From Escallonia rubra (Eukaryota; Streptophyta; Magnoliopsida; Escalloniales; Escalloniaceae): DNA of 64,000 nucleotides. The stretch's first letter is position 1. The number at the start of each line of letters is the position of its first letter. The stretch spans positions 58,833-122,832 of the forward strand of contig JAVXUO010000367.1 of NCBI GenBank assembly GCA_033065855.1, read 5' to 3'. The position numbers were made by a program, and so were the translations under genes. Of the stretch, positions 23,858 to 36,532 are shown in pieces. Under the pieces are notes generated by a model. The model had not been told where the DNA came from. It worked only from the letters and a program-made list of their open reading frames with translations, and did no database searches.

Positions 23858-26800
23858 TGGTAACAGAGCTCAGGGTGGAGATTTTTACTCGTGTCAATGT
23901 CTCTTGGAAGAATAGTAAGACTATAAGAGTATAATTAGGGCATTGATTTAACCATTTCGCTAACGCGTGCCTATTTTGCTTCAACATCTTTCTTTTGGGT
24001 GGTAAAACTTGGTGCTTCGGTAAAAGGATTTTTCAAGTTGAAGAACTCCGTTTGTAAAATAACAATAAACAGTACACCTAAGAACTCCAGGAACAACATA
24101 TGCTGAAAGAATCGCAAGAAACGGAAAAGTGCCGAAACCTATACTTAAACGAACTTTTTTTTATTTTTTAGTTTTATCGAACTTATGAAGAAAGGGAATG
24201 TTCATGTCAAGACCATAGTATAGATGATGTTCATCTACACCCGTATTTGTAACTAAAAAGTCCAATAGAAACAATTTGATATACTTTTTAGCGATCAATG
24301 AAGTGTGAACAAGCATATAAGTGTGTGAAAATAGATATTCTCATCAAGAATTCCTTAATATACTTGTATCGTTGCTGCGAGAAAAGCTTTACAAAGTTAA
24401 TACTAATAACTAGCATCAAATTAGCTTAAAAAGAACTCTTTTCAAAGGCAGCCCAATTAATAATTTGCATTTTGACTCATCGTCTAGGTCGGAGGTGTAC
24501 GCATTGTTTAGAGAATAATTTAAACAAGATCAATGTAACATATTCGGATTACCAAGTCGGAGGTGTACGCACTAATGTGGTCCAACTTCTACTGCCTCTT
24601 CATATGATCTTCCTCATGGTATGAACAAAAATGGTCATCTTACTTTTAGTTGAATGTGAAAAGGTAGAATTGGAAGCCTATGAACAACTTGGACTAGCCA
24701 GGGCAGTTCACATGAGTCCTGCAGTAATCCCATTGGATTGCCACAAGCTAGCTAGCTCTTTCCATCTCCAAATTGTCTTCTTTTAGCCTTTCCTTGTCAC
24801 CACTATCATCATCATACTACAACTAGTGTTTTACTGACATAAGATAAGATTGTATTCCAAAACCAAGAAATTAAGAAAACTTAGGATGCTCTGATGACAA
24901 TTTCTTCGTTGATGGTGTAAGAGAAAGAGTGCAAGCGTTAAACAGCAGTGTGCACTTATTTGTTTGATCTTAAGACATGCAAACCTTAACGTCTTAACCC
25001 GTTCGACTCCTGGCATAGTGCTAATTTGCCTCAAATTTTAGTGTTAGTCTACTGAAATCCTGTCCTCAAAGTTTGCTTAATACTATCTATGGAAAGAATT
25101 CAGACAGAGAAAAAATACTTGTTTTTAACAGGCAATATATATGAAGGGAGCTAGAGACCTTATGGGGCATCTGTGTCTTGTATGTAAAATTTAAGAAGTA
25201 GGTTGCTTTATTCAGGATGAGTAGGGGACCAATTTCAATGATGCATTCCTTCTGTCAACAATGTGACCCAATTTAACAAGGTTTTGACGCGTTGTTTCAT
25301 ATTAATTATCGCGATCATTAACCATCATTAAGGCTTATCGTTGATGTTGATCCAACTTGTTGAAGTCAAAGTAAGAGAATTCTCACCAAGCATGTCCCTG
25401 TCTAAATATTCTTACACCAATCTTGTATTAATCCGTCAATGTGACAGCTCTTCAGAGGTAAATTTTGGTCACTTAAAGTCTCTTTTCCTAGTGAAAGATT
25501 GATTGGTCGCTAAAGGAATAACAAGCTTGTCTTCTGAGGGACATATTCACGGCTTTCTTCGCAAATTTTTTAGTATCTTTGATGAAGTTGAGAATAAAGA
25601 TTGCACTCTACTTGGGTAAACTGTCATATCCTAACTTGTGTTTTGGTCTTTCTAAAGCAACAAATGATTTACCAATGCACCTCAGTAGTCTTAATCAAAA
25701 TCTGAAAAACATGCACCATTAATTACTTTAAGCATTTCAAGAGTTACTTTGCAGTTTGAATCTCATACCTGTGAACAGTTTGTCAAAGAGCATAAATTAA
25801 ATTCCATAGATAAGAGCTTATAAGAAAAATTTTGACTGCTATCCGGGTTGCAGGAAGATAGTTGCAACTCGTTAATAGAAAGATATCATGTATAACGATA
25901 ATTAATAGTCATTAAATATTTTTAATGACTTTTATTTTGTGATCCTACTTAGTGCTACCAAGGATTGTAAGAATTCAAACACGTGACAGCCTACAAAGGG
26001 TTCCTGCGAGTGTCATAACTTAGAAGCTAGTTTCGGTAACTGAATTCCACATATTAATTATCACTTACACTTCATTTTTCTCATTCATTTGTCCATTTTT
26101 CTCATTCATTTGTCGCTGTTTATCGTACCTCGAGTGGCAACTTAGAAGTATTTAGTGAGACGGCAAGAATGCTAAGTGCAAAATGTGGATTTTGCGGCTT
26201 GCTAGTAGTAGTAGTTGATAGTAAAAGGGCACCAACAGTGGATCATGTCTTCACAGAAGTTCCTCTTGATTGCATGAAAGACGTACGCTGCGAGAACACA
26301 TTCTTAGCATCAAATCAGACCAGCAAGTGAAATGATGATGGTATATTCTCTAGTCACAGCATCACAGAATGCATCATAATTGCCCCGCTCCCCCCATTCA
26401 CTTGATTGGACGCAGCGACACACATTTAGCACCAAAGAAAACCAGCAAGACAAGACTCGTACTCCTAACGACGAGGACGAAGAATCTGCAATCGAAAACA
26501 GATAGCTTGGACGACAAGTACTTTTCAAAGAGAGTGTCCACCGGCTGAGGAGGCTTTACGGAGATAGAACAACAGGCGCGCGCGCACACGCTCGCCTCCA
26601 TCAAAAAAATGAAAGAGCAAAGAGTTTAGGTATACATGTTGGGGTAACAGTAACCCATGTGACCCGAATATGTACCGCAAATCGTGAACGCTATAAGGGA
26701 ACAGTGAAAGTGCTTTGTTCATGTCCGAAGAACAAAGTTAGATTCCACATTATACCAATTTGAACTCACTTTTGTAACTAAAAATCTTTTAGTGACACTT

Positions 26801-27528
26801 ATTATGTCATTGTCCAGCGACTAAAATAAAGTGCTGACATCAATTTTCTTCAAATAAAGAGAGCAGGATATTCGTAGAATAAAGAGAATAAGAACGTTCG
26901 TATATTACATTGATGAGTTTCTTATTAAAGCTTGGTGTACGTCCAATGTAGAAGAGTTTTCATGAGAATAACGAGCAACTAAACGGAATATAAGAAGCAA
27001 ACGATAGCACTTTCTACTGTTTCTGCATTCAAATATTACCCACAACGCAATCGAGAATTCAAAGTTACTAGCCAGTATATATAACCGACCGATTAAGAGT
27101 GTACTTGAGACTATTCTTTCCGATCATTGATCGTGTGCAATCGCAGCCGTTTGATCTTCCGACTGGAGGTCAACTCCTAGAAAAGCCATGGTATTACCAC
27201 ATGGCAATTAGTCTGTGGAGGACGTTATGACCTAGGGTGGGACCTGTCAACGAAGTGGGACCCACGTACCTTGCATGGATGACATGTTACATGATAGTAT
27301 ACATATGAATGTTGAACTCAAGGGGGACCCCAATATAAGGGGGCACAGAGTCCCCCCCCAAAAGAACCCACATTGCAGCCTTCTACCACAGAACCCTAAA
27401 GTTGTCATGGGAAAGGGGTGGGGTGGGGGGGTACTACTTCTCAAGCATTAAGTTCATAACACTCAGTTGTACTTTCAGTTGATACAATATCAGTCCCTGT
27501 AGAGCTTACTTCTCAGTTTATGTCATAT
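23858..27528. other. Gene-poor DNA and distal MYB upstream region
   Basis: No exon is supported. Small repeats seen: GTCGGAGGTGTACGCA twice (about 24488 and 24555) and a tandem TTTTTCTCATTCATTTGTC at about 26076-26114. An alternating purine-pyrimidine run GGCGCGCGCGCACACG lies at about 26574. A G-rich tract occupies 27413-27431. Confidence 0.4.
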
Positions 27529-27529
27529 C

Positions 27530-27537
27530 TATATATA
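27530..27537 (+). promoter_or_regulatory. TATA box of the MYB gene
   Basis: TATATATA lies about 105 bp before the ATG at 27642. A leader of roughly 75 bp would follow if transcription starts about 30 bp downstream. The leader ends in a purine-rich GAGAGAGAGAGACGGAGAC stretch just before the ATG. Confidence 0.6.
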
Positions 27538-27641
27538 GAAAACCAATACTGATCTGCTTCTTCTCTGGCATTGGCTGCACATTTTCTGTTTTTGGTTTTA
27601 GAGAAGGAGAGAGAAATTAAGAGAGAGAGAGAGACGGAGAC

Positions 27642-29615
27642 ATGGGACACCATTCATGCTGCAACAAACAAAAGGTTAAGAGGGGCTTATGGTCACCAGA
27701 AGAAGATGAGAAACTCATCAACTACATTTCAACCTATGGTCATGGCTGCTGGAGCTCTGTCCCTAGACTTGCTGGTATTCATTTAAGACCCCCATTTGAT
27801 AATCTTTCTTCTCCCTTTTTCTTTTTCTTGTTCTTTTTCATCCTTCCTGTTGGATCACTGATCTGCTTATTAATTGATGCCCAGTAATTCACTTTTTCAC
27901 AGTTCCTCCAACAGCTTTTCTGTTTGTTATATTGCTTGGTGACCAAGTCCACCCTACTTCAGCCAGCTTTCATACCATAGTAGTGTTTTGTCTTAGAGCA
28001 GATTTTATTTCTGACAGGTGTGTGTGTGTGTGTGTGTGTGTGTGTCTGTGTCTGTGTGTGCGCGCGCTGCACACATGAAACAAGCCAAAAATATATATAT
28101 GTTTGCAATCACATGTAGATGTTGTGAGTCTATACATATGCTGCACTGATCACTTTCTCTGAGTTTGTTTCAGTCTCTGACCAATTTTCTCGTATGCCTG
28201 CAAATGTGAAGTACATGTATGTGTTAAGTTGAGATCATATTCACATGTATGAGTTGTTGTTGTTGTGTGTGTGTGTGTGTGTGTGATGGGGCCTCTGCCT
28301 GGTGTGGTTGCAGGACTGCAGAGATGTGGGAAGAGTTGCAGACTGAGGTGGATAAATTACTTGAGACCTGATTTAAAGCGCGGCACCTTCTCCCCACAGG
28401 AAGCCGCTCTCATCATTCAACTCCACAGAATTCTAGGAAACAGGTAATGAACCTGGTAAACTAACTTGATCATTATTTGCTGATAAAATTGGCCGGATCA
28501 AGTTCTCCCCCGATCTGAATAAAGGTTAGCCTAGTGCACAACGCCCAGTTCATAACCAGGTGGAGTTAATTAGATTTACAGACTTTTGATACAACGTACC
28601 TTCTCTCTCTTTAAGGAAATTAATACATTAGTTATTGTAACTAACCTTGGTCATTACTTCCATCAGTTGGTTGTAATTATCTCTTAATAAATACCATGCC
28701 TTATAAGTACACCACTTTTCATGTAAATGATACTAACACAGGGATGCAAAATTTTGTTTTTGTGGCAGATGGGCTCAGATAGCGAAGCACCTGCCAGGAA
28801 GAACAGACAATGAGGTCAAGAACTTTTGGAATTCAAGCATAAAGAAGAAGCTGCTTTCTCATCAGGTCTCTCACGATCACCTAGCCACCTCCTTCCCTCC
28901 TGATTTTCCTCCAAACCTTAACAGTATCAGTAGCAGTACTGCTACTGTTTCTGAGGGTTTTAATTTTTACTCATCACTACTCCTAAATGCAAACCCTAGT
29001 TTCATCCCACCACCAGCTGCTGACCATGAATCTCAACATATATACGTACCCAACCCAGCATCATCATCATCAATCTTGCAAGGCTTTCATGACCAAATGA
29101 ACAATCACAGTTTCAATTTGGCTCCGGTGCCGCCTCCACCACAACCATCAGACTCATCAATATGTGATCCCACATGGTCACTGGTCTATGATCAGCTGCC
29201 TCATCAACACCACCTTGATCATGCTTTTCTTAAAGAAGGGGAGAACAATAATTACATGGCCAAAATGGCATTACCATTATCCTCAGCTTATGAAGATGAT
29301 GATCAAGTGATGGGTCCTCCTTCTGTGATGATGCCAATGCCATCTAATACATCTGTTGTTACAAGAGAAGTACTTGAGCCCATTAATGGCATTCCTATTT
29401 GCCTCTCATCTTTTCCATCCAATGGACTGATTGGGTCAAATTTCTCACATGATCTGCACGTGCCTGCCAATCAAATGGATTACATGGAAGCAGCCATCAT
29501 GTCCTCGTCATCGTCGTCTTCGTCGTCATCCTCATCCTCATCATCATTATCGCCATCATCGCGTGCCCAATTTGTCATGAATCCCAGTTTTCCTTCAAGC
29601 TTCTGGGATCCCTAG
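27642..29615 (+). CDS. MYB103: R2R3-MYB transcription factor, MYB103-like
   Basis: Three exons, 27642-27774, 28314-28443 and 28769-29615, give 369 aa with the standard plant R2R3-MYB intron positions. R2 spans about residues 13-63 (W17, W37, W57) and R3 about 66-116 (F70, W89, W108). Signature words are [60 protein letters not shown] and [11 protein letters not shown]. The N-terminus and the [16 protein letters not shown] end match the Arabidopsis MYB103 (At1g63910) type better than MYB61 or MYB26, from memory. Known role of that group: nuclear activators of secondary-wall synthesis (lignin S-unit and cellulose/xylan genes) in fibres and xylem. The C-terminal domain is long, rich in Ser, Pro and His, and holds a run of about 15 Ser near residues 335-350. 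Intron 1 carries two GT-rich microsatellites. A probable poly(A) signal AATAAA lies near 29915. Confidence 0.9.
28018..28067. repeat. (TG)n microsatellite in MYB intron 1
   Basis: A TG run with occasional TC interruptions ending in GCGCGCGC. A second (GT)n run at 28264-28285 sits about 30 bp upstream of the exon 2 acceptor. Confidence 0.9.
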
Positions 29616-32600
29616 AGGATGGAAATGGAAGCATTGAATACAAGAGATGCACTTATTTGTCTTGAATTTTGAAGCCAAGGGCAAGTGCAACTTCAGAGGG
29701 GGAAGGGAAAACCTAAATGTTACCAGTTTGGGGTTTCTTTAGCAGCAAAATTACATGCTCTCATTCAACTTTCATTAGTTGAAGATGCATGTGCAGCTTA
29801 TCTTCACATGCATATGTTTGTTCTCTTATTACTCTGTTTTTTTTGTCTTTGATCACTTGATTCCCCCAGTGAAGTACTCTCTCTAAATATAGGATTTGGA
29901 TTTATATATCCACCTAATAAAGTGCTCTTTCATCTCCATTTACAGCTCTCTCTCTCTCTCTCTCTCTCTCTCAGTCAGACACACACACACACTCTCTTAC
30001 AGTTCTGGCTTGCTTACCTTATTCATGCAAACCTAGCTGCAGCAGTCTGATCACTAGGCTACAGTATCATCATGTGGCTGAGGAGAAGAAAGGCCATTGG
30101 GAAATCATTTTTGGAGATTTTGACATTGCAGATAACCAATGATTTTGAAACCAAGTAAATAGGTTTGCAATGCATGATATTGGATTTTTGAGAATAAAGT
30201 ACTTTTTTTTTTTTTTTGGTAACAATTTGAGAATAAAGTACTTGCTGTGCCTAAATGGTTGCTTATTTTGGAGAAAAGAGGAATTGGTAGATAGGACTGG
30301 AAATGATGAAAAGCAAAGATATTTGGCAGTCACTAGCTGGGTTTATACACTTGTATAATGTATGAATTACGTGCATAAAATAGCAATACGGAAAACGTTA
30401 TTAGCCATTTTAGAAGTGCATATGACAAATGTCACACGATACTTCAAAAATACGTACCATTAATCAAGAAAAAAATCATGTAAAACAGAATTTTGGGATA
30501 ATGTGTTGGAAAAATACGCAGAATAAATGGAGAACGCCTGAGTTGAATGTTGTGCACTCTTTTCTTAAGAGCAAATATGTCTCTCTAGATAAAACAAGTG
30601 ACCTACTGATGACCATTGCAGAGTAATTATCAGACATAAATTTTCTAAGAGAGAGAGAGAGAATGAAAATTTGAAGTGTGGAAATATGTTGCCATCACAC
30701 GTATTTATAATGCACCAGGTATCATGAACATATGCAAAGAGTTACGACAGTTAATGACTTTGCAGATGCCATTTAACGGTCACTAAAACTGAAAGACATC
30801 ATGGAGAGTTGTTGCTTGAATTGGGGGGAAGGGGGAGGGCTTCTAGTAAAGTGCAAGAATGCTCTTAAAAGTGCCAATAGCTCCTTTACGTCATCGCGCG
30901 TTTACGGTGCACCAGTAACATATAAAAGCTTGTCCATGCACGTTTTGTATCACTAGACCAACGTAACATAACAAATAGCCACTTATATACCCACAAACTT
31001 TTCATTTCCGAAGGAATGTGAAAATCCACATTTTTAGCCTTTGAATTCCTTATTTTTCTAAATTTGGAGACATTATATCTCCGAAAGAATATTGTAAACT
31101 TTGGAATCCTCCCACGTAATATTCTTTCGGACAAAGGACATATATATAGAAAACAAATATGCTTAAAAAGAAACAAAACAGAAATTGATGCAGACCCAGC
31201 ATGGTAAAGAAAAACATTTTGATGGATAAATTGTTCTCTTTTGAGGGGTAAGTAATACTTCTATCAATATTAAGTACTCGGAGTAAATAAAAAAACACAG
31301 GGTGTTGTCTCAACTTTCAAGCTATTTACATATCCATCGAACTGAAGTCAATTCATGAGTCTTGGTTCCTTTAATTTGATCTTTAATCTGTTATTAATTA
31401 TCGTTAACTTTTGTCACAAACGGTTTGTCTACGAGTAGCCTACTTCTTTTCCTCAAACGCTACGAGTAGAGCATGAACGCTAAATTTCTTTTTCACCTTC
31501 TTTCATCCCCGCGTGAGTGCGTGTTTTTGGGAGTGTTTTTGTGTGTGTAGGGACGTTGTCATCCATTTTTGGCTAAAGTTTGGAGCTTAGCCCAAAGTTA
31601 AATCCTTACCACTTTCATGCAAACTTAGTTGGGATGACTCGAATCGTAAAGGCTAGGTGACGATGAACTTGACACCAACTTTAAGGCTTGATAATGAAGA
31701 AGCAAAACACAGGGCTTGAGTTGATTGTTCCTTACATTATAATCTCAATTAAAGACATCCTCATGAGGTTATATTTGTTGGTAGTTGTAGTTAGACCAAG
31801 ACTTTAGCGGCTTCACATATCATGCACCACACCGGCCGTCTACTGTTACTTTTTTGTAATTCCAATTAAACGAGAATGGAATGACTTCTTACAGTTATTT
31901 TAGTGATTGTAAGAGATCTATGTGATCACGCTATGGTACGTACCTAATAGTTTGAGATGTATCATGTTTTCTAAGTAATCTTTTAACACCGTGTGACCAA
32001 GTTTTGCTAACAGTAATAATATTGTAAAATGATCAAAGTTTTGTGTTTGTAACTTACGAAATTGAACCGGTTGAAGAGACGCAACATTGATCATTTGTCA
32101 GCGAAATTCCATCATTTCTTACGAAAATTTGGTCATTAACGGTAAAAATGGAAGGTATGGCTAGCAATCCAAACGGGCGAGTAAGGTACCACAAAAAATA
32201 TTTCTTAGTTGTTTTGGGGATGTACCAAACATTTTTTTTCTTGACTTATAAATGATCAGTAGATGGTCAACTCTTATCAATGTTGCTGCGGGCCACTGCT
32301 AGCTAGCCTTGCGTACTGCGTCGCTCTCCCATGTTGGCCACCTCGTGAATTTTGATTAGGCAGTTTAATTGAGCTGAACTTCGTCTTCTAAATTGCTTGC
32401 AGAAGATATATTGGTAATCATTGTAGACCCTCTAAATGTTATTTTGCAACTATTGTGGCAATAACAAGAAATGAAAATTACAAAAACTTGACTTCGTAGT
32501 GTCCAGGATTTTGTTAGATCCTCGATATTTGTTGTACCACATCATTCTACAACCAGTCTAGCAAATATTTTCTCATTCCGTTCGAACTTCATTGCTTAAA

Positions 32601-33047
32601 TATTTAGTTTTGCAACGGAAATTGATATTTTCACTGTAAAATTGAACCAATTTTTAGTGTGAATTAATCATTTCCCTCCCAAACACAAGTGAGCTCAACC
32701 ACAGTAGAGGAGTAGCTTGGTGTTTCATATGGTAATGTTCACGAACGAGCCGATTCCAACTGGGTCTAGGAACTCCAACTGTTGTCTGAACTCCAGTATA
32801 ATTCAAACCACAGGTCAGTTCAATTCAAACCACAGTACTGCAAATTAGAACTTTGTGCTGCAAACTCCTGCAAGCACACATTTAAATACAGAAACCAGGA
32901 GTTCAAAATTCAAAAACTCAACCGAACCTAAATGAAAAGCACCATCATACAGAACTGGTGCCCCCCCGAACCCACCAGAGCTAAAAAAGGCTCTTTTTGA
33001 GACTTCAATCTGATATATGCTCCGAGCATGGCCAGGTGCAACTTTCT
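29616..33047. other. MYB 3' UTR and intergenic DNA
   Basis: A (CT)n run (29946-29972) followed by (CA)n (29979-29992) lies past the MYB gene. A poly(T) tract within a duplicated phrase GAGAATAAAGTACTT occurs at about 30188-30243, and a G-rich tract at 30824-30839. No protein-coding gene is supported between the MYB and bL34m genes. Confidence 0.45.
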
Positions 33048-36000
33048 CTAGGCTGTTACTCTTGACCTGCCCTTGGCAATCCTTCGAGCAATGACTCTTC
33101 GGCCGCCCTTTGTTGCTTTGCTGCTCATGTGTTTAAAGGTGCACGAATCAGTAACATCATCTATTACACTAAAAGTTCTTCAAAAAGCTAAGTGAGGATT
33201 TTATTTTAACCTCATCCAAAACTTTACAGTAAAATTTGGGAAACGGGGGGGGGGGGGGGGGAGGGAGGGGGAGACGTACCGAGCCAAGAAGCCGTGTACC
33301 CTTTTACGCCTGAGGGTGCTAGGTTGGTATGTTCGTTTTGGAAATAAGAGCATTGGTTCATCGGACGAGACATCTCCAGCTGCAAAATAGAAGGTAGTAG
33401 AAATTAAGAAAGGCCACGAGACAGTTTAACAAGGTCGGAAGTTAACACCTAAATATAAGACGTGAATCATTTTTCATTCTATTTTTGGGTCCATCAAAGG
33501 CCACTTGGGCCTGGGGTACAGAATGAACGGTAAACCTGCCCCGCCCTCAACGCCCTTAATCCCTGGTGTAAACAGAAATCAAGTCCAGGTCTATTGGTAA
33601 GACGCCAGATGGCTTACCAGCTGATGAAGTGCTTCACCGATGGGCAAGGTTCATCTACTGGGTAAGGACCCACTAATAGACAACAAGGCAAGCGCAACAA
33701 ATTCCCATTGCAGACTCACGGTGAACAAAAGTTAAACCCATTCCAGAAGATGCTACTAACAGCATATGAGTAAAAATCATGTTAAGCAAGAAACAAATTG
33801 AACAAACAGCTCAAGAGGCCAAATTGAAGGGGAAACCCCCCCCCCCCCCCCCCCGCTCGCACGGCCGCATACGAGCTCTCCAATCAATAATGGCACTGTT
33901 CAGTCACATGGAATCACATAATTGTTCATTTGACCAGAGAGGAGTAAGTCCAGAGATTAGATATCAAGGATGGCTGCAAGATTTTAGAAGGAAGGTGACA
34001 AAGGAGCTTCGTACTTGGCTATCCAAGTTGTTACAAAGTCCTGCATGGGAAGACAATCTTGACAGGCCAGAAAATGTGTTTGCGTGTCCTGTAAACATGA
34101 GAGTCCACAGAATTCCAGATCCAAGTAGTTCTAATGGAATGGGTCAGCTTGTGCGGTCCATGATAATCTAGATGTGCCGACATAGCATGCTTGCACAATT
34201 TCGAATTCAGCACTTGCAAAGCATTTATAGAACTGAGCATGAAGGCAGTGGAAGCTCGAGCCCCTTCCAAATTAATTTCAAAATCCATATTATGTCTGCA
34301 GCGACATATAAAGGGAAAAGGGCAATGAAGTCTGAAGATGACTGGAGCGACCGCAGATCGACAGTTGAAGATTCTTCGTTTAAACCTTTTTAGTCAAGCT
34401 ATAAACTGAGAGGCAATAGTGGGTAAGAGAGGTGTGTATCACAATATGCATGCTTGATAAGCCATATCAAACAAATACCCAAGCCCAGGAAAGAGCAAAT
34501 TGGCAATAATTAGATGGTAAGCTTGCTAAATCAAATTGAAAAGGTGAAGAAAAGCTCATCCCCAAAGCTAAAAAGTACAGATCGTGTTGAAGCCACACTT
34601 TTCAGGGTCCAGAGCACGAAGCTCCCACTGCTGCAAGGTCTTCCAAGGGTAATATAGATGCATGTCTGTTTTGCCTGAGTGTTGTCACAGTTTGATCCTA
34701 TGACCACAAGGCCAAATGGAACAACCTTCATATCCGATGTCTAATATGAAACTGTGACCCCTTTGGATGGAGGACAGATTACCTCCACAACGACGGAGCA
34801 TCCTCTACTGTAGAACCACATTCTTAGAATTTGTGTTTCTAATCAAAGACCCCCTGATTTGATGGGACATCATCACAGCCAGATGCTGATATCCTGCCCC
34901 CCACACTGCCTTCCCCCACCCCCCAATATAAAAAGACCCCCCAAAGAACTACAATGTATTTCCACACTAACCGATACATCAACGAAAAAGTCCAATACAG
35001 ATAATTACCAACCAGTGAAACAAATATTTAGGACAGTTCTGCTGTCAACAACAAAGCTTCTAGGCTTTCAAACTACAAGCCCCACTAAAGATTTGAGGAG
35101 GCAACATTGAATTATCAGTCACCTCTTCCTAGCATAAAAATAACCCAGCACAAAAACATCTACAAGGAGCAAAACCTGAAGCATGGATTCAATAGGCCTC
35201 TGCAGAGGAGAATATTGGCCGCCTAAGGAGTGCCTATGACTTTGGGATGCTAACCCACCCACCCCCACCACCAAAAAAAAGGAAAAAGAAAAAAGACAGA
35301 GACAGATGATGTCCTTAATGGCGTGCGATTTATCTCTTACAACAATATCAAAATTTATATACTTGATCGGGTGAATCTTAACCATAGTCATTCATGGAGT
35401 TTTTCTACAATTAGCCGTTTGCTATGCATCTTGATGAATATTAAGTTTAAACAATGCCAATAATTAGAACTCCTTTATCCTCAATCCTTGACCTGAAAAG
35501 CAGATCTTTTCACACTTCTAGACAAGAACAGTTTTTTTTTTCTTTTCACTTCTTCTTTCCATGGTAACTGGATCGATAGCAAACACAGGCAAGTTGACAG
35601 AATGAAAAGTAGAGTGATTCGCACTTTCTCTAGGAGGGTGCCGTTAGGCTCATATAACTACCCCATGAAGTTTGAGTCAAGCTTTAATAGACTTTTCTTC
35701 ACAAGTAAATCCTTGTAAACGACAAAGATAAGCAAAAAATCCTTGTAAATGGCGACAGATTTAAGTGTTTGGCAGGTAACAAATTACTAAAGCTCAAAAG
35801 ACAACACAAGCTCCGCAGGGACTTAACTATATAGTGGCCTCACACAATTACTTATAATCCAAATGGAACATACTAACGACACAGGTATTGAGCATATGAC
35901 TTTTCCAACCAACAAGTCGGAAAACGAAATGTGAAACACACACTGTCCGCTCCCTAATGATCATACCATTTGAATTTTTTGCAAATTTTTACGACAAAAT

Positions 36001-36532
36001 TTGAATACCTACTTATTGAACTGAATGCAAATAGAAAATTGCAAACCAAATAAGTCAAATAAGGGCAAGAAAAAATCAAAGCCCGACGCTTACACGTCCA
36101 ATTCTCTTCTAGAAACTCATAAGAAAAAAGTCAAAATCGTGCAACCATTTTGATTGACAGAACAAAAGACAGTGTTAGTGCAATATTCCCAAAGTATCCT
36201 CAATATACAAGTGTAACAGAGGTAAAAGGTGTACCGTCGGGGAGGAAAAATCGGAGAGAAGGGAGGCCGCAAGGGTAAAAGGATCCTTCAGGCGAAGAAA
36301 TTCGTCTTAGGGTTTCGTCCTCGTACTGCTGAAGATTGAGGGGATTGTGCAACTTGGCGAGAAATGGGAACGGGGAGAGCTTGGGCGTGGCTACGTCGAG
36401 GCTCTTTGATAACACTTGGTGGTTCGATCTGGGCAAGCTGCGAGGGACGAGCGAGTTCGTCAAGCGGTTCATGAGGGTCACTCCGGTGCGAACTAGGGTT
36501 TTCGAAGACATTTTTCCGGCGAATTGGTTCAC
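33048..36532 (-). CDS. Mitochondrial large-subunit ribosomal protein bL34m
   Basis: Three exons on the minus strand, 36532-36235, 33379-33280 and 33120-33048, give 156 aa with phases 1 and 2 agreeing across the junctions. The C-terminal part (about residues 112-156) is a bacterial-type L34: FPKRTYQPSTLRRKRVHGFL then ARKATKGGRRVIARRIAKG, ending SRVTA. The basic, Ser/Leu-rich N-terminal extension fits a mitochondrial targeting sequence (MSSKTLVRTGVTLMNRL). The start could be the ATG at 36532 or the one 21 bp inside (36511); the second gives the more presequence-like N-terminus. The protein would bind 23S-type rRNA near the exit tunnel of the mitoribosome. Oddities: a 2.86 kb first intron that holds long poly-G and poly-C tracts, and very short second and third exons. 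An automatic annotation could easily miss exons 2 and 3. A plastid location is less likely but not excluded. Confidence 0.88.
33245..33270. repeat. Poly-G tract at the exon 2 donor side of bL34m
   Basis: About 17 consecutive G followed by AGGGAGGGGGAGA on the + strand. On the minus-strand transcript this is a C-rich tract starting within about 10 bases of the exon 2 donor site. Confidence 0.9.
33837..33855. repeat. Poly-C tract in bL34m intron 1
   Basis: About 18 uninterrupted C on the + strand, so a poly-G run in the minus-strand pre-mRNA of the first intron. Confidence 0.9.

Noticed and set aside
24488-24575. Repeated GTCGGAGGTGTACGCA considered as a CRISPR-like or regulatory array
   Set aside because: Only two copies, irregular context, eukaryotic setting; a minor repeat only.
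33779-34393. Open frames of 130 and 73 codons inside bL34m intron 1
   Set aside because: One runs through the poly-C tract (a string of Pro), neither has a recognisable motif, and they lie antisense within an intron.
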